Of a stretch of DNA of 64,000 bases, positions 11,523 through 24,781 are shown one piece after another; the first letter of the stretch is position 1; each line of letters begins with the position of its first letter. This stretch comes from Flaccisagitta enflata (taxonomy: Eukaryota; Chaetognatha; Sagittoidea; Aphragmophora): contig OZ231126.1 of assembly GCA_965153355.1 (NCBI GenBank), positions 94,736,001-94,800,000 of the forward strand, given 5' to 3'. Below the pieces are notes generated by a model that was not told the DNA's origin, made no database searches, and was given only the letters and a program-made list of their open reading frames with translations. Both the position numbers and the translations under genes were made by a program.

Positions 11523-11754
11523 TGTATCTCTGTAGTTTACTCTCTATGAGAGACTGAGACCATAACTTATGTTACGTCGATGTTATTGAATCTCATGTTG
11601 GAGAATGATTGATCATTTTCAAACTTTGGTCATATTCTACTAAAACTTTTTTGATGAAAAGAATATATGGATGCTAATATTTAAAGATTTCAAAGAATAA
11701 ATAATTAAAGTATATGAAACTAGAATTTACAAATGAAACCCTAAATACTATAGG

Positions 11755-12110
11755 TTAAAAAAAAAGAAAAAAGAAAAACTATATGTCTAAAATTAAAAGT
11801 AGAAAAATTAAAAGGAAAAAAATCAAAAATCAAAAAAGTCAAAAAGTAAAAAAAAACTTAGAAAAAAAAAAAACAATTGAAAAGTGAAAAATAAAAAGTA
11901 AAAAATGAAAGATGAAAAGTAAAAAATGAAAAATAAAAAATGAAAAATAAAAAATGAAAAGTGAAAAATGAATAGTAGAATGTGAAAGATAAGAAATGAA
12001 CAATGAAGTGAAAATGAAAAAGAAAAAGAAAAAGAAAATGAAAAAGAAAAATGAAAATGAAAATAAAAACGAAAATCATTACTAATAAGGATCCATTAGA
12101 AAACATTTTT
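11755..12110 (+). repeat. A-rich degenerate tandem repeat
   Basis: Short units such as GTGAAAAATGAAAAATAAAA. The minus-strand hydrophobic frame 11858-12133 is made of Phe/His/Tyr repeats from this array and is not a gene. Confidence 0.8.
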
Positions 12111-12640
12111 TCTATGTTTAATTTTTTTTTCAAATGATCACAAAAACTCCATAATGAGTAAAAAAGATGGACGAAAAAAGTGACAGCAATGACAGCAATA
12201 ACAATGCCTCAAATACCGCCATATAGACGCCAAAATGGCGTTACGTTGCCATGGAGAATACCGGAAATGGCGTTACTACAGAAGTCGTTATGCAATGGGT
12301 TGCTCGGCATCCCCACTCTACGATCCCAATTCTTATAGTCACGGTTTCTTCAACCATTCATCCAACATTCAATGGTAGCGAATATCCTATGTAAGGTTGA
12401 ATCTAGCTATATCTTTGACTGAGCCTTCCACGCTCGCTTCTCATGATTTGACTGAGCCGGTTGAAAAACCGGATGCCCGATCAACGAAGTCATAAAACCC
12501 TAATTTGCATATTGAAGTAATGAAAGAAAAGGATTTAGTTTGAGCGAATATTAAAAACTATTCCCATTGTTTAATTCATTAGACTTTTTTTTATCATCAA
12601 CAAAATCTATTCGGTGGATTAAATCAAGTACCATTATCAG
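12111..12640. other. Non-coding stretch, no gene seen
   Basis: Mixed-composition sequence with no supported frame. Confidence 0.4.
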
Positions 12641-13600
12641 CTTTCAACATTTTTCCGCAATAAAATGTCTCTTTTGACTGACTAGAGGTAGTGGATTTTA
12701 TGTCGTAAAAGCATTATACCAGTAATGGCGGCTGTCGCCGTGAGGAAAAAAGTCGTAAGCATTGGTCACTTTTCACCATGCTTTTGACTTCAGTCACCAA
12801 AATTTTTCCTTTTTTCTGTTAGATCAAATCAAAAGCAATTGTATGTATTGATTGCACTGAAAATCAGAGAAAAATAGAACTGAGCCAAATGAGCTAGATG
12901 AGCTAAAGTATTCAAAATGATTCAACCAGACAATCAGCTTTTCTCACTGATATACTTTCTTGTATTTGCATGCTTAAATCAAAACATTCATTTATTCATC
13001 CTATTTTAAATCAAAGAAAAAGAGCAAGCTAAATGAGCTGAATGAGCTAGAATATTTAAAAACACCTCGCAGGTGAGAAGCTTTGCTCACTGACATGGTT
13101 TTTTAATTTGCTTGCTTAAACAAGTATGAAAATATTTATTCATTTATCGTATTTGAAATTAAAAAAAACAGATTGAGCTAAGTGAGCTAGATGAGCTAAA
13201 ATGCTCAAAAACGCCCTCACAGATGAGCAGCCATGCTCATGAACATTTTTTATGTATTTGCATGCTCAAGTAAACATGAATTCACTCCTTTATTGATCCT
13301 ATACAAAACAAAAAAAAATCGAAAAAAATTTCACTTGAATTTTTCATGAATAAATCTTTAAAAATTCATAGCTCGAAAAATAGATTATTAAGATAGCATT
13401 CTGTTTCTATGCCAAATGAAAGAGAATTATCAAATTTACTTACCCTATCAATTTCGTTTGAGGGACCAATCAGCCGGAAGAGATGCACAACTTTCCCATA
13501 AGAAAATGAAAACCCTGTTTCTCTCGAATATGTCAAAAAGTCGAAGACTGACTTCGACTTTTTTCCCGATAAAGAAATCCACCGTTGTGCAGTCGAAATG
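12640..13600 (-). repeat. Dispersed repeat X, minus-strand copy
   Basis: On the minus strand this matches 63140-64000 on the plus strand. The shared parts are the AAAAAGTCGAAG/CAGTC entry motif, a similar 60-70 residue translated stretch, and modules of about 160 bp containing GAGCTAAATGAGCTAGATGA, TGAGCAGC.ATGCTCATGA and TTTGCATGCTTAA. The modules are internally repeated near 12940, 13080 and 13240. It has no intact gene; the similar translated frames reflect DNA homology only. Confidence 0.7.
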
Positions 13601-13800
13601 CTTCGGCCCTGCGGCACCGCGCCTGTGACATGCTCTGCCTTAATTGACCTGAGGATCAGGTTGTCGCAAGTCTGCGGAAACCGGGCGAAAGGGACGACAA
13701 ATCGCCGCTCAAATTGTCATCCCACACGCCCAAGAAGAATAGCAACCAAGCGTAACTTAACCTGGGGTGATGCGCGGTTTGTCACTCGTGTAGGGCAAGT

Positions 13801-15560
13801 GGGGGATCGATATCAACCAATTTTGGAAAGGCCACTTGGACACATGACCAAAGTGTGCATAATCACATAATATTATCACATGTAAAAGGAAAAGGGGGTT
13901 GGACCATATCTTTTACGGTCTTTTACGGTCTTTTACGGGAAGGATCTTGATTAAAGGTTATGGGTGTTATGAGCATTTTACAATGGGAAGATCAGATGAC
14001 TGTGAGGAGCATGGGGCGTTCAGCACACTCATCTGGTACTCTTTCTTGTCACTTGCACATCTCACAAATAGCTGACAATTATAGATTTTTCTTGCTGTTG
14101 ATTTGTATCTGTTGAGCCGCTTTGTGGTAAGGTTTGAAGAGGATTTTGATATTTCTAAGGATAGCTGTGAGGGGTCCGGATGAAACACCAGTTAGAGCTC
14201 CCAAGGCTCTTGTCCTTATTCTAGGTTTTTTGTTATAAAGTAATGTTGTCCAACTCCATAAAGTTTAGTACCTTGGTAAAGAATGTCCGGCGGTCCCATT
14301 TGGTTGACTCTCGATTCTTACCTCTAAGGGTATGGTTTCTTCACAACATTGCCTTTGGTAACTACATTATCTTTTGATAATTCACTTATCCTTTGGTAAT
14401 TTGTTTTGCTTAAATTGGATAATGCCTTTGATAAGTTTTAGAGTTTGGGGTTGACTCAGAGTAACTTGATGGATTTGTCTCAATTAGTGGGAAAGATCTT
14501 GATTTAAGGTTATGGGTGTTATGAGCATTTTACAATGGGAAGATCAGATGACTGTGAGGAGCATGGGGCGTTCAGCACACTCATCTGGTACTCTTTCTTG
14601 TTTACTTCTGCACATCTCACAAATAGTTTATATTTATAGATTTTCTTGCTGTTGATTTGTATCTGCTGAGCTGCTTGTGGTGTAAGGTTTAAGAGTGTTT
14701 GATATTTCTAAGGATAGCTGTGAGGGGTCCGGATGAAACACCAGTTAGAGCTCCCAAGGCTCTTGTCCTTATTCTAGGTTTTTTGTTATAAAGTAATGTT
14801 GTCCAACTCCAAGGTTTAGTACCTGGTAAAGAATGTCCAAGTTCCCATTTGGTTGACTCTTGATTCTTACCTCTATGTGTATGGTTTCTTCACAACATTG
14901 CCTTTGCTAACTACATTATCTTTTGATAATTCACTTATCCTTTGGTAATTTGTTTTGCTTAAATTGGATAATGCCTTTGATAAGTTTTAGAGTTTGGGGT
15001 TGACTCAGAGTAACTTGATGGATTTGTCTCAATTAGTGGGAAGGATCTTGATTAAAGGTTATGGGTGTTATGAGCATTTTACAATGGGAAGATCAGATGA
15101 CTGTGAGGAGCATGGGGCGTTCAGCACACTCATCTGGTACTCTTTCTTGTCACTTGCACATCTCACAAATAGCTGACAATTATAGATCTTTCTTGCTGTT
15201 GATTTGTATCTGTTGAGCCGCTTTGTGGTAAGGTTTGAAGAGGATTTTGATATTTCTAAGGATAGCTGTGAGGGGTCCGGATGAAACACCAGTTAGAGCT
15301 CCCAAGGCTCTTGTCCTTATTCTAGGTTTTTTGTTATAAAGTAATGTTGTCCAACTCCATATTTTCATTGTAATTCATAGAGTGAAGGAAGAGGAAGAGG
15401 AAGATCCTATACGTTACTAAGGGAAAGGTAGGGGTGGCACGACTGTAAGTGATGAGGTCTAATGACCTTTTCCTTCTAGATATCAATTTGATTTGTGATC
15501 GCGTATGGCCTAGTCATATGTCCAATTGGCATTTCCAAAATTGGTTGATATCGATCCCCC
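13801..15560. mobile_element. Terminal-inverted-repeat element with internal 553-bp tandem repeat
   Basis: The left end (GGGGGATCGATATCAACCAA at 13801) is the exact inverse of the right end (TTGGTTGATATCGATCCCCC to 15560). The inverted similarity extends about 48 bp inward with few mismatches. It has no coding capacity. A degenerate second copy lies at 18187-18521, without the tandem insert. I could not identify a clear target duplication, so the superfamily is unresolved. Confidence 0.85.
13940..15357 (+). repeat. 553-bp tandem repeat, about 2.6 copies
   Basis: The phrase GATCTTGATTAAAGGTTATG occurs at about 13943, 14495 and 15045, and each unit runs nearly identically to GTAATGTTGTCCAACTCCA. 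The third copy is cut off at about 15357. The high identity between units points to recent amplification inside the 13801-15560 element. The 73-residue minus-strand frame found twice simply repeats with the unit. Confidence 0.9.
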
Positions 15561-15942
15561 TTATCTGTTCATACTTTTTTACGTCACGTAAATTGAATGA
15601 TCAAATGATTCAGCATTAGAAAATGATTAAATTCTGTATCACCAATAGGTCCCATAGAGATTCAGCATGTATGCAACTTTTGAGCACGATATCTAGCCTA
15701 ATATGAAAGAGCCTTACAAGCTCACAAGCTCACATCCAGCAAAACATGAAAGCCTGACAGCAAAATAATGAGCATCAGGCTCGCGGGCTCGCTCTAAAAT
15801 CAGGATAGCTAATTAGCTATATCACAACAAATATTCAGAATCCTTACGATCAGTATGTCGTCCGCCAGTTAGAATATCATTTCTACCAGACCACAATGTT
15901 GTAGACCAAGCTGACCATCACCTCTTCGGCCTCTAGCTTTAC
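15561..15942. other. Non-coding stretch, no gene seen
   Basis: AT-rich flank of the preceding element; nothing else seen. Confidence 0.4.
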
Positions 15943-16100
15943 CACAATAAAACCATCACATCACAAATACATACCCACCACGACACAACCTTCACATCAC
16001 AAATACACACCCACCACAATACAACCAACACATCACAAATACACACCCACCACAACACAACAATCACAACGCAAATAAACACCCACCACCACACAACCAC
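15943..16100 (+). repeat. ~36-bp minisatellite
   Basis: About four units of ACATCACAAATACACACCCA plus CCACAACACAACC. Confidence 0.8.
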
Positions 16101-16238
16101 CTCTACACTGCACCGTCACCAAATCGCTTTTGTTCCCAGACTGCCATCATCAAACGCTTTATCACAAACTTGGCCACCACATCATTTTTTAAAGAAAAAA
16201 AAAAGAGAACTTCCCGATTGATAGCCAGGCGTGAATTT

Positions 16239-16772
16239 GCATTAACAGTCAGCGGACAAAACACAATAGGTATATATATCACTCCGTTGGTTTTAATTCA
16301 ACCCACTGATGCTGAACAGAATGCTGTAAACAACAACTGGTTGTTGAAATTACAGTTAAGTTACAAAGTTGGCAAAAATCCAACTTTCACCAAATAGAAT
16401 GAGACCTGCAGATTCATAATCCTGATGGAATTCTGGAAAGTTTGATATGTCACAACTTATACTTTTATATAAAAATAAATTTTTTTTATAAATGCCTAAT
16501 TTAATTATAATGCAATATTAAAAAAAATATTTCTTACAAAAAGTGTTAAGTGTGACATATCAAATTTCTCAGAATTTCATCAGAATTATGAATCTGCAGG
16601 TCCCATTCTATTTGGTGAAAGTTGGATTTTTGCCAACTTTGTAACTTAACAGCCGGCTGTAATTTCAACAACCAGTTGTTGTTTACAGCATTCTGTTCAA
16701 CATCAGTAGGTTGGATCAAAACCAACGGAGTGATATATATACCTATTGTGTTTTGTCCGCTGACTGTTAATG
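16239..16772. mobile_element. Foldback element with ~215-bp arms
   Basis: The arm at 16239-16452 (starting ATTAACAGTCAGCGGACAAA) is repeated in inverse at 16548-16772 (ending TTTGTCCGCTGACTGTTAAT), separated by about 95 bp of AT-rich loop. The arms match over nearly their whole length with minor indels, so the transcript or single strand would form a long hairpin. The two similar 75-84 residue frames are the same arm read from each side. Confidence 0.9.
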
Positions 16773-16974
16773 TCTTTTTCCTGTCATGATCAGGTCCCAC
16801 ATCAGATTTACTCCACTTTCGCTTTCATCCACAATAAAACCATTAATCTTCATTCGACAGAATGATGAACCGTCAGTTTGTGACGCAGAGGATATCCAAC
16901 TTTATGGGAGTGTACGTGGCGCGGTTAGTCAATGTTAGTCGCGGTTAGTCAATGTTGTCCAACTCATACAGCGG

Positions 16975-18186
<1,212 letters not shown>

Positions 18187-18521
18187 GGGGGTCGGTAACA
18201 ACGAACTTTGGAAATGCCAGTCAGACATATGACCAAAGTGTGCACAAAAACGATATATAAGCACATGTGAAAGGAAAAAGGAGTCACGCCATATCATTTA
18301 CAGTCGTGCCACACCCCTTATTTACATTGTAATGAATAGGGAGAAGGAAGAGGAAGAGAGAAAGCTCCTATACTTTACTATGGGAAAGGGGTAGGGTTGG
18401 CACGACTAGGCAAAATGATAAAATCTCATGAACTTTCTCCTTCTAGTTCTCAGGTTGTTTCAGATTGCTTATGGTCTGGTGATATGTCTGATTATGCCTA
18501 AAGTAGGCTGATACCTGACCT
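18187..18521 (+). mobile_element. Degenerate copy of the 13801-15560 inverted-repeat element
   Basis: It starts GGGGGTCGGTAACAACGAAC, keeps ATGACCAAAGTGTGCA, a GAAGGAAGAGGAAGAG stretch and GGGTTGGCACGACT in the same order as the 13.8 kb copy, and ends near GTAGGCTGATACCTGACC. It lacks the 553-bp tandem array, so that array is an addition to the other copy. It sits inside the non-LTR reverse transcriptase remnant and is therefore younger than it. Confidence 0.75.
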
Positions 18522-19140
18522 TCAATGAAGAGCTGTGGCATATGAGAGTCATTAAAAGTCCTAGAATCATATGATACTGGCTGGGCCAAGCAGATAAATG
18601 AGGTAATTGATCAATGGGACCTTGAAAAAGACTGGGATAAAATTGAAAAAAGACCAAAAATGAGTGGCAAAAAGAAGTTGAAGAAGCAGCCTGTGCCACA
18701 GAGAGCGGCTCAAACAAGAGTTGCATACCAAAGAGCGGGGAGTGTCAAAACTCAAGACAAACACTCAAACAATCCTGCAGACAATAAATGACCCTGACTA
18801 TCAACGAAAAACTTTAGAGATAATGAACTATGGTTCAGTAGTAATAACAAGAGCAGTAATTATGGGTCGCTATGGGATGTTGAGTTGCAATGCCAATTTT
18901 CATGTGGCAAATGGGAATAAGATTTGCCCTGAGTGTTCTGTGATAGATGATGAAAGCCACCGTATAAACTACTGTGTAAAGTATAAAGAAATTAACCTGT
19001 ATGAAGTAGATGAAAAAATTGATTTTGAACAAATTTATTCAGTAGACATAGACAAGGTTCTTGAAGTAGCTCAAGTCATTCTCAAAATCTGGGATTTGGG
19101 ATATGGAAAGAACCAGATGCGACAAAACCTAAATTAGAAG
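18522..19140 (+). pseudogene. Non-LTR retrotransposon C-terminus (broken)
   Basis: It continues the reverse transcriptase remnant beyond the inserted element. The reading passes through two frames, then into a 139-residue frame at 18721-19137. That frame has a C-terminal Cys/His cluster, CPEC followed by HRINYC (near 18930-18975), a zinc-knuckle-like pattern common at the end of LINE-type polyproteins. A termination codon follows at 19135-19137. Frame changes near 18600-18720 mean no functional protein. Confidence 0.65.
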
Positions 19141-19335
19141 AGTAGGCAGCTGTTACTTATTTATTTCTTTATTGTATTGTTACAAAGTTATTGAAAGTTG
19201 TTACGTAATAATACGTAAGGTATTTTGTAGACGTAAAATTGCAGCCGTAGAGTGAAAATGTGATTCTAAAGCATGTCCTTGTACTTAATCACAATGTGGA
19301 TTTTTGTATGAAAGTGCTATCACTTTAATGGACCA

Positions 19336-19353
19336 TTAAATTCAATTCAATTC

Positions 19354-19412
<59 letters not shown>
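19336..19412 (+). repeat. (ATTCA)n tail then (CT)n
   Basis: AATTCAATTCAATTCAATTC is followed by a (CT)n run. A short tandem tail about 200 bp after the stop codon fits the 3' end of a non-LTR retrotransposon; the (CT)n may have grown from it. Confidence 0.6.
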
Positions 19413-19738
19413 CCGATTTTCTCTTTCTTTGATTTTAGTTCCACCCAAAAGAAGAAGAGGAAGGAAGCGACATTGCAAATGCGCGCCTGATTAATCTTCT
19501 TTTATTCCAAGGAGCGCTCCTCCATCAGCTATTTCTTTTTTATTTTACTTTATTCCATCCACATATATTTGGTTAAGCTCTTACTTAAGCCGTCGTCACT
19601 TTTGGTCTTCCAAGGAAGCTTTTGAAAAGGATAAAGCAGATATCCAAGGAGCAATAGAACCCTCTTGTAGCCGGAACGGCTAACTACTATTTCCAATCGT
19701 GATTGATAACGAAGTTGCAAATACTCCTCTACTTAAAA
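19413..19738. other. Non-coding stretch, no gene seen
   Basis: Mixed sequence between the retrotransposon tail and the next inverted-repeat element. Confidence 0.4.
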
Positions 19739-21820
<2,082 letters not shown>

Positions 21821-21979
21821 TTACATCAAGTATGGGTGGGCCGGATACTCTAGTAGTACCAACTCACGCTCACTTACCGACCGACCAGAGTTAGTCAAGT
21901 TAAAGCGCGACGTGAAAAAGATCCACAGGGCTGTAGATCAATAGAGTCGAATGGACGGATGGATGCTCAAAACCCAAGT

Positions 21980-22625
21980 GTGACCAGGAGAATGTTCACA
22001 TGGACGCCTTAAGTACCTTCTCAAGAACCTTTTTTCATAGTAAGAAGGTGCTTGTAAAAGGCAGGCGTTCATATTTTGTAAACCTTCCGAGAGGCAAAAA
22101 TTTTCCCTTATATGTTTCCGACACAGATTGTCAATTGTCAATAGTCTTGCGGTAACCTCATGTGAGAACTTTCCACTAGTAAGAAGTTTCATAATGATAC
22201 ACTAAACAAACAAAAACTCTTTTAACCCTTATTGGCCATTATTGGCACAGATCCAATCATTTGTAAAATAAATTTGAACGTATCAAAAAGGAAAAAAAAA
22301 AATTTAGACATCCATCAATTTGTCTCTTTTTCTTACTTTCTTTCATTCTTTCTTTCTTTTTTTTCTTCTTTCTTTTTTCTTTTTTCTTTCCTTCTTTCTT
22401 TTTTCTTTCCTTTTTCCTTTTCATCTTCTTTCCTCCTTTCCCTCTTTCCTTCTTTATTTCTTTATTCTGACTTTTTCTTCTTTTGTTTTTTTCCTTTTTC
22501 CTCTTTCTCAACTGAGATCTTCCGACACATTTCTTCCCTTTCCGAGAAGCGGCGCTTCCCGCTTCTTCAAAATATGAACGCCTGGTAAAAGGTGCTTAAG
22601 GCGTCCATGTGAATGTCCTCCTGTT
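21980..22625. mobile_element. Inverted-repeat element with a polypyrimidine core
   Basis: The left arm 21985-22110 (GTTCACATGGACGCCTTAAG, later GGCGTTCATATTTTG) is inverted at 22505-22625 (CAAAATATGAACGCC, later CTTAAGGCGTCCATGTGAAT). Between the arms are 22230-22310 of AT-rich DNA and a 180-bp TTTC/CTTT pyrimidine tract. Non-coding. Confidence 0.8.
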
Positions 22626-22796
22626 GTTACCGGTTTAGATGCCATCTCCCAGGCGAATCATGAAGCAGCTTTGGCCGTTGTTACCGATTTCACGACGGTC
22701 ATGGCGTGATCACGGTGTACTGACAGTGGCCCAGTCGCCAAATGTTTGTCCCAATTCTAAGAACTGCGTATGTCAGTGTTTAGACTTTGGACCTTG
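22626..22796. other. Short CpG-containing spacer
   Basis: No frame or repeat recognised. Confidence 0.35.
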
Positions 22797-22932
22797 TTTT
22801 TAGTCGCGGACACGCGACTCTAGAACTTGCGGTCGGTAGGTCAGAAATATTTTTAAAATTGCGAACGGTTTTCGCATTACGGCTCCTGCCCAACCGTCCG
22901 CGACTGGATTGCCGTGTATCCGGCCTTGTTTT
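22797..22932 (+). mobile_element. GTCGCG-end element, copy 5 (short form)
   Basis: It opens TTTTTAGTCGCGGACACGCG and closes with GTCCGCGACTGG, GTGTATCCGGCCTTGTTTT. The CCTTGTTTTT immediately before its start looks like the tail of a preceding copy. Confidence 0.7.
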
Positions 22933-22948
22933 ACCTTGTTCTAAAGAT

Positions 22949-22950
<2 letters not shown>

Positions 22951-23041
<91 letters not shown>
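22951..23041 (+). repeat. (GA)n microsatellite
   Basis: About 90 bp of pure GA. Confidence 0.98.
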
Positions 23042-23043
<2 letters not shown>

Positions 23044-24460
23044 GAACAGTAGAATATATCCACCATTGACTATCTTAATCTATGTTATACTTACAAACCC
23101 TATCTGAATATGATAGTTTGTTTCTTCTTTCCGTGAGTGGGTTGTGACATCCATCCTTTAAGCTTATCTTTTTTAAGACAGTCAACTTATCTTTTCTAAC
23201 AGAGCAAATTGAATCGAAACCGAAAATGAATGAGAAGAATAATGAAGAGTCCAAAAAAGAGAAGGATTCATCCAATATTTACAATGCACTAATAAATATC
23301 AGACAATAAGCGTTGTTGAAAAAAAAAACTACAATGACAAATTACGAAAATCTGCTTGAAAACGGACCCTGTTCAGTATTGTCATATTTGTTTTTGTTTT
23401 GTTTTTTTCATTCATGTAAGACCAGCAGTAATGATTTCTTTGGGGCGAAGTTGAGCAACATTTGAATTTCAAGGAGTAAGGCATTTTGCATGGTGTTAGT
23501 TTGGAATCCTGGCAAAAAAAAAGGAAAGAGAGAAAATACACATCTTAAATGGTGACCAGGATATTCATTCATGATAGGTAGTACACTTATTGCAATTAAA
23601 AAACTTACCGGAAAGGATCAGACTTTGGTCGTCTTCTTTTATGCACGTCAAGTCCAATGACTTTTTCCATGAGTCAGAAGAAACGAGCTTCCACTTTTCA
23701 AAAAGGGTTCAAGATTGGACCCTAGAAATTACAAAGCGGTTGACAAGCCTAATAAAACTTGTGAGAGGTAAAAAGGAAGTGCAAGTGGGGATGTTGTTGG
23801 TTGTCAACCTTGACACTTTCACTGGGGAGGTTCTCGGAGAAGCATATTATACGAGAAGTCCTTTCCTAACATTGACATTGAAGTTGACAATGGTCACAAC
23901 TCTGTTTCTGTGGTGTGTAAAAGGTATGTAAAAGATAGGATATCTTTTCGAACGGCAGACAGCACCTCGGTAAGGAGAAATGGTCAACTCAGCCTCGGTA
24001 GAGAGAATTCGCCAGGCTAGGCTATATTTCTGAATCTCTAAGTATGTTGAGCAAAAAATAGAAGTTTATAATGTCGCATCATTGTCATGGTTGTTTGGTT
24101 AAAAATGTAGACAATGTGAGGATCATGTATGTAAATGGCACGGGTTGAATTAGCTGTACTCTTTTATGCCAAACGTGTTCGAGTGAAGGTTTATGACAAG
24201 TGGAGCAATATTCTTTCATGCACATTTAGGGGTATCTGAGTCCTCAAGACAGCCTTTTCGTTTTTTGACTTGGAAAATTGATTGGAAATGGCTCTTCTGG
24301 TATTTAAGCATTTAGATGTATATCTGTTTACCCATCTGTGCGGAATAGGTTCTGTTGAAAATGTTTTAAAGATCAAATGTGCTCCGCCTCTGACACAGTA
24401 CTATTTGTAAATCGTAGTTTGGCATTTTTTTTCAATGCAAGCAGATTACATCATGAATAA
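23042..24460. other. Non-repetitive stretch, no gene supported
   Basis: The plus frame 23590-23931 (113 residues) and a minus-strand donor-like CCGGTAAGT at about 23605 were examined. Neither is backed by a recognisable domain or an acceptor, so no gene is called. A 19-bp match to the repeat fragment at 10437 lies at 24192. Confidence 0.4.
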
Positions 24461-24504
24461 TTCTCCCGATATATTTCGACCAAACGGCCTTCGTCAGGGA
24501 AAAA
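24461..24504 (-). ncRNA. Hammerhead-ribozyme-like motif in the Penelope-like element 3' flank
   Basis: Read on the minus strand: TTTTTCC (stem I, 5' side), CTGACGA (conserved core), AGGCC-GTTT-GGTC (stem II hairpin), GAAA (core), TATATC (very short stem III ending in the UC cleavage dinucleotide), GGGAGAA (stem I, 3' side). Stem I pairs over seven positions including G-U pairs. Stem II pairs four positions with one extra A next to the core, a deviation from the strict consensus. Penelope-like retroelements are known to carry minimal type I hammerheads with tiny stem III, and this lies about 280 bp beyond the stop codon of such an element, on the same strand. Activity is inferred, not shown. 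Confidence 0.6.
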
Positions 24505-24781
24505 CCTGAATGAAGACGTGAACATTTTTTAGAAGTATTGAGAAATCATTTCAAATAATGCGTCTTGTCGCCTCATCTCCCATATCATATTCAATTTTCA
24601 CCTTTTTGCGACTTCCAGATGCCAATTTTTTTTTAAATTTGCAACATGAAAAGACTATGCCTGGGTTTTTTTGGTAAACAACCAATTTAGACGCTATTTT
24701 TTTCTTCAAGGAAAAAATTCCCTCATACGCATGGGTAGCCCACTAGATTATGTTTTTTAAAACCCCATGGTATGTCCCTCT

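Noticed and set aside
13967-15289. Identical 73-residue minus-strand proteins
   Set aside because: Carried by the 553-bp tandem repeat; identity reflects DNA duplication.
23590-23931. 113-residue plus-strand frame
   Set aside because: No recognisable domain, no acceptor or donor in phase, composition like its surroundings.
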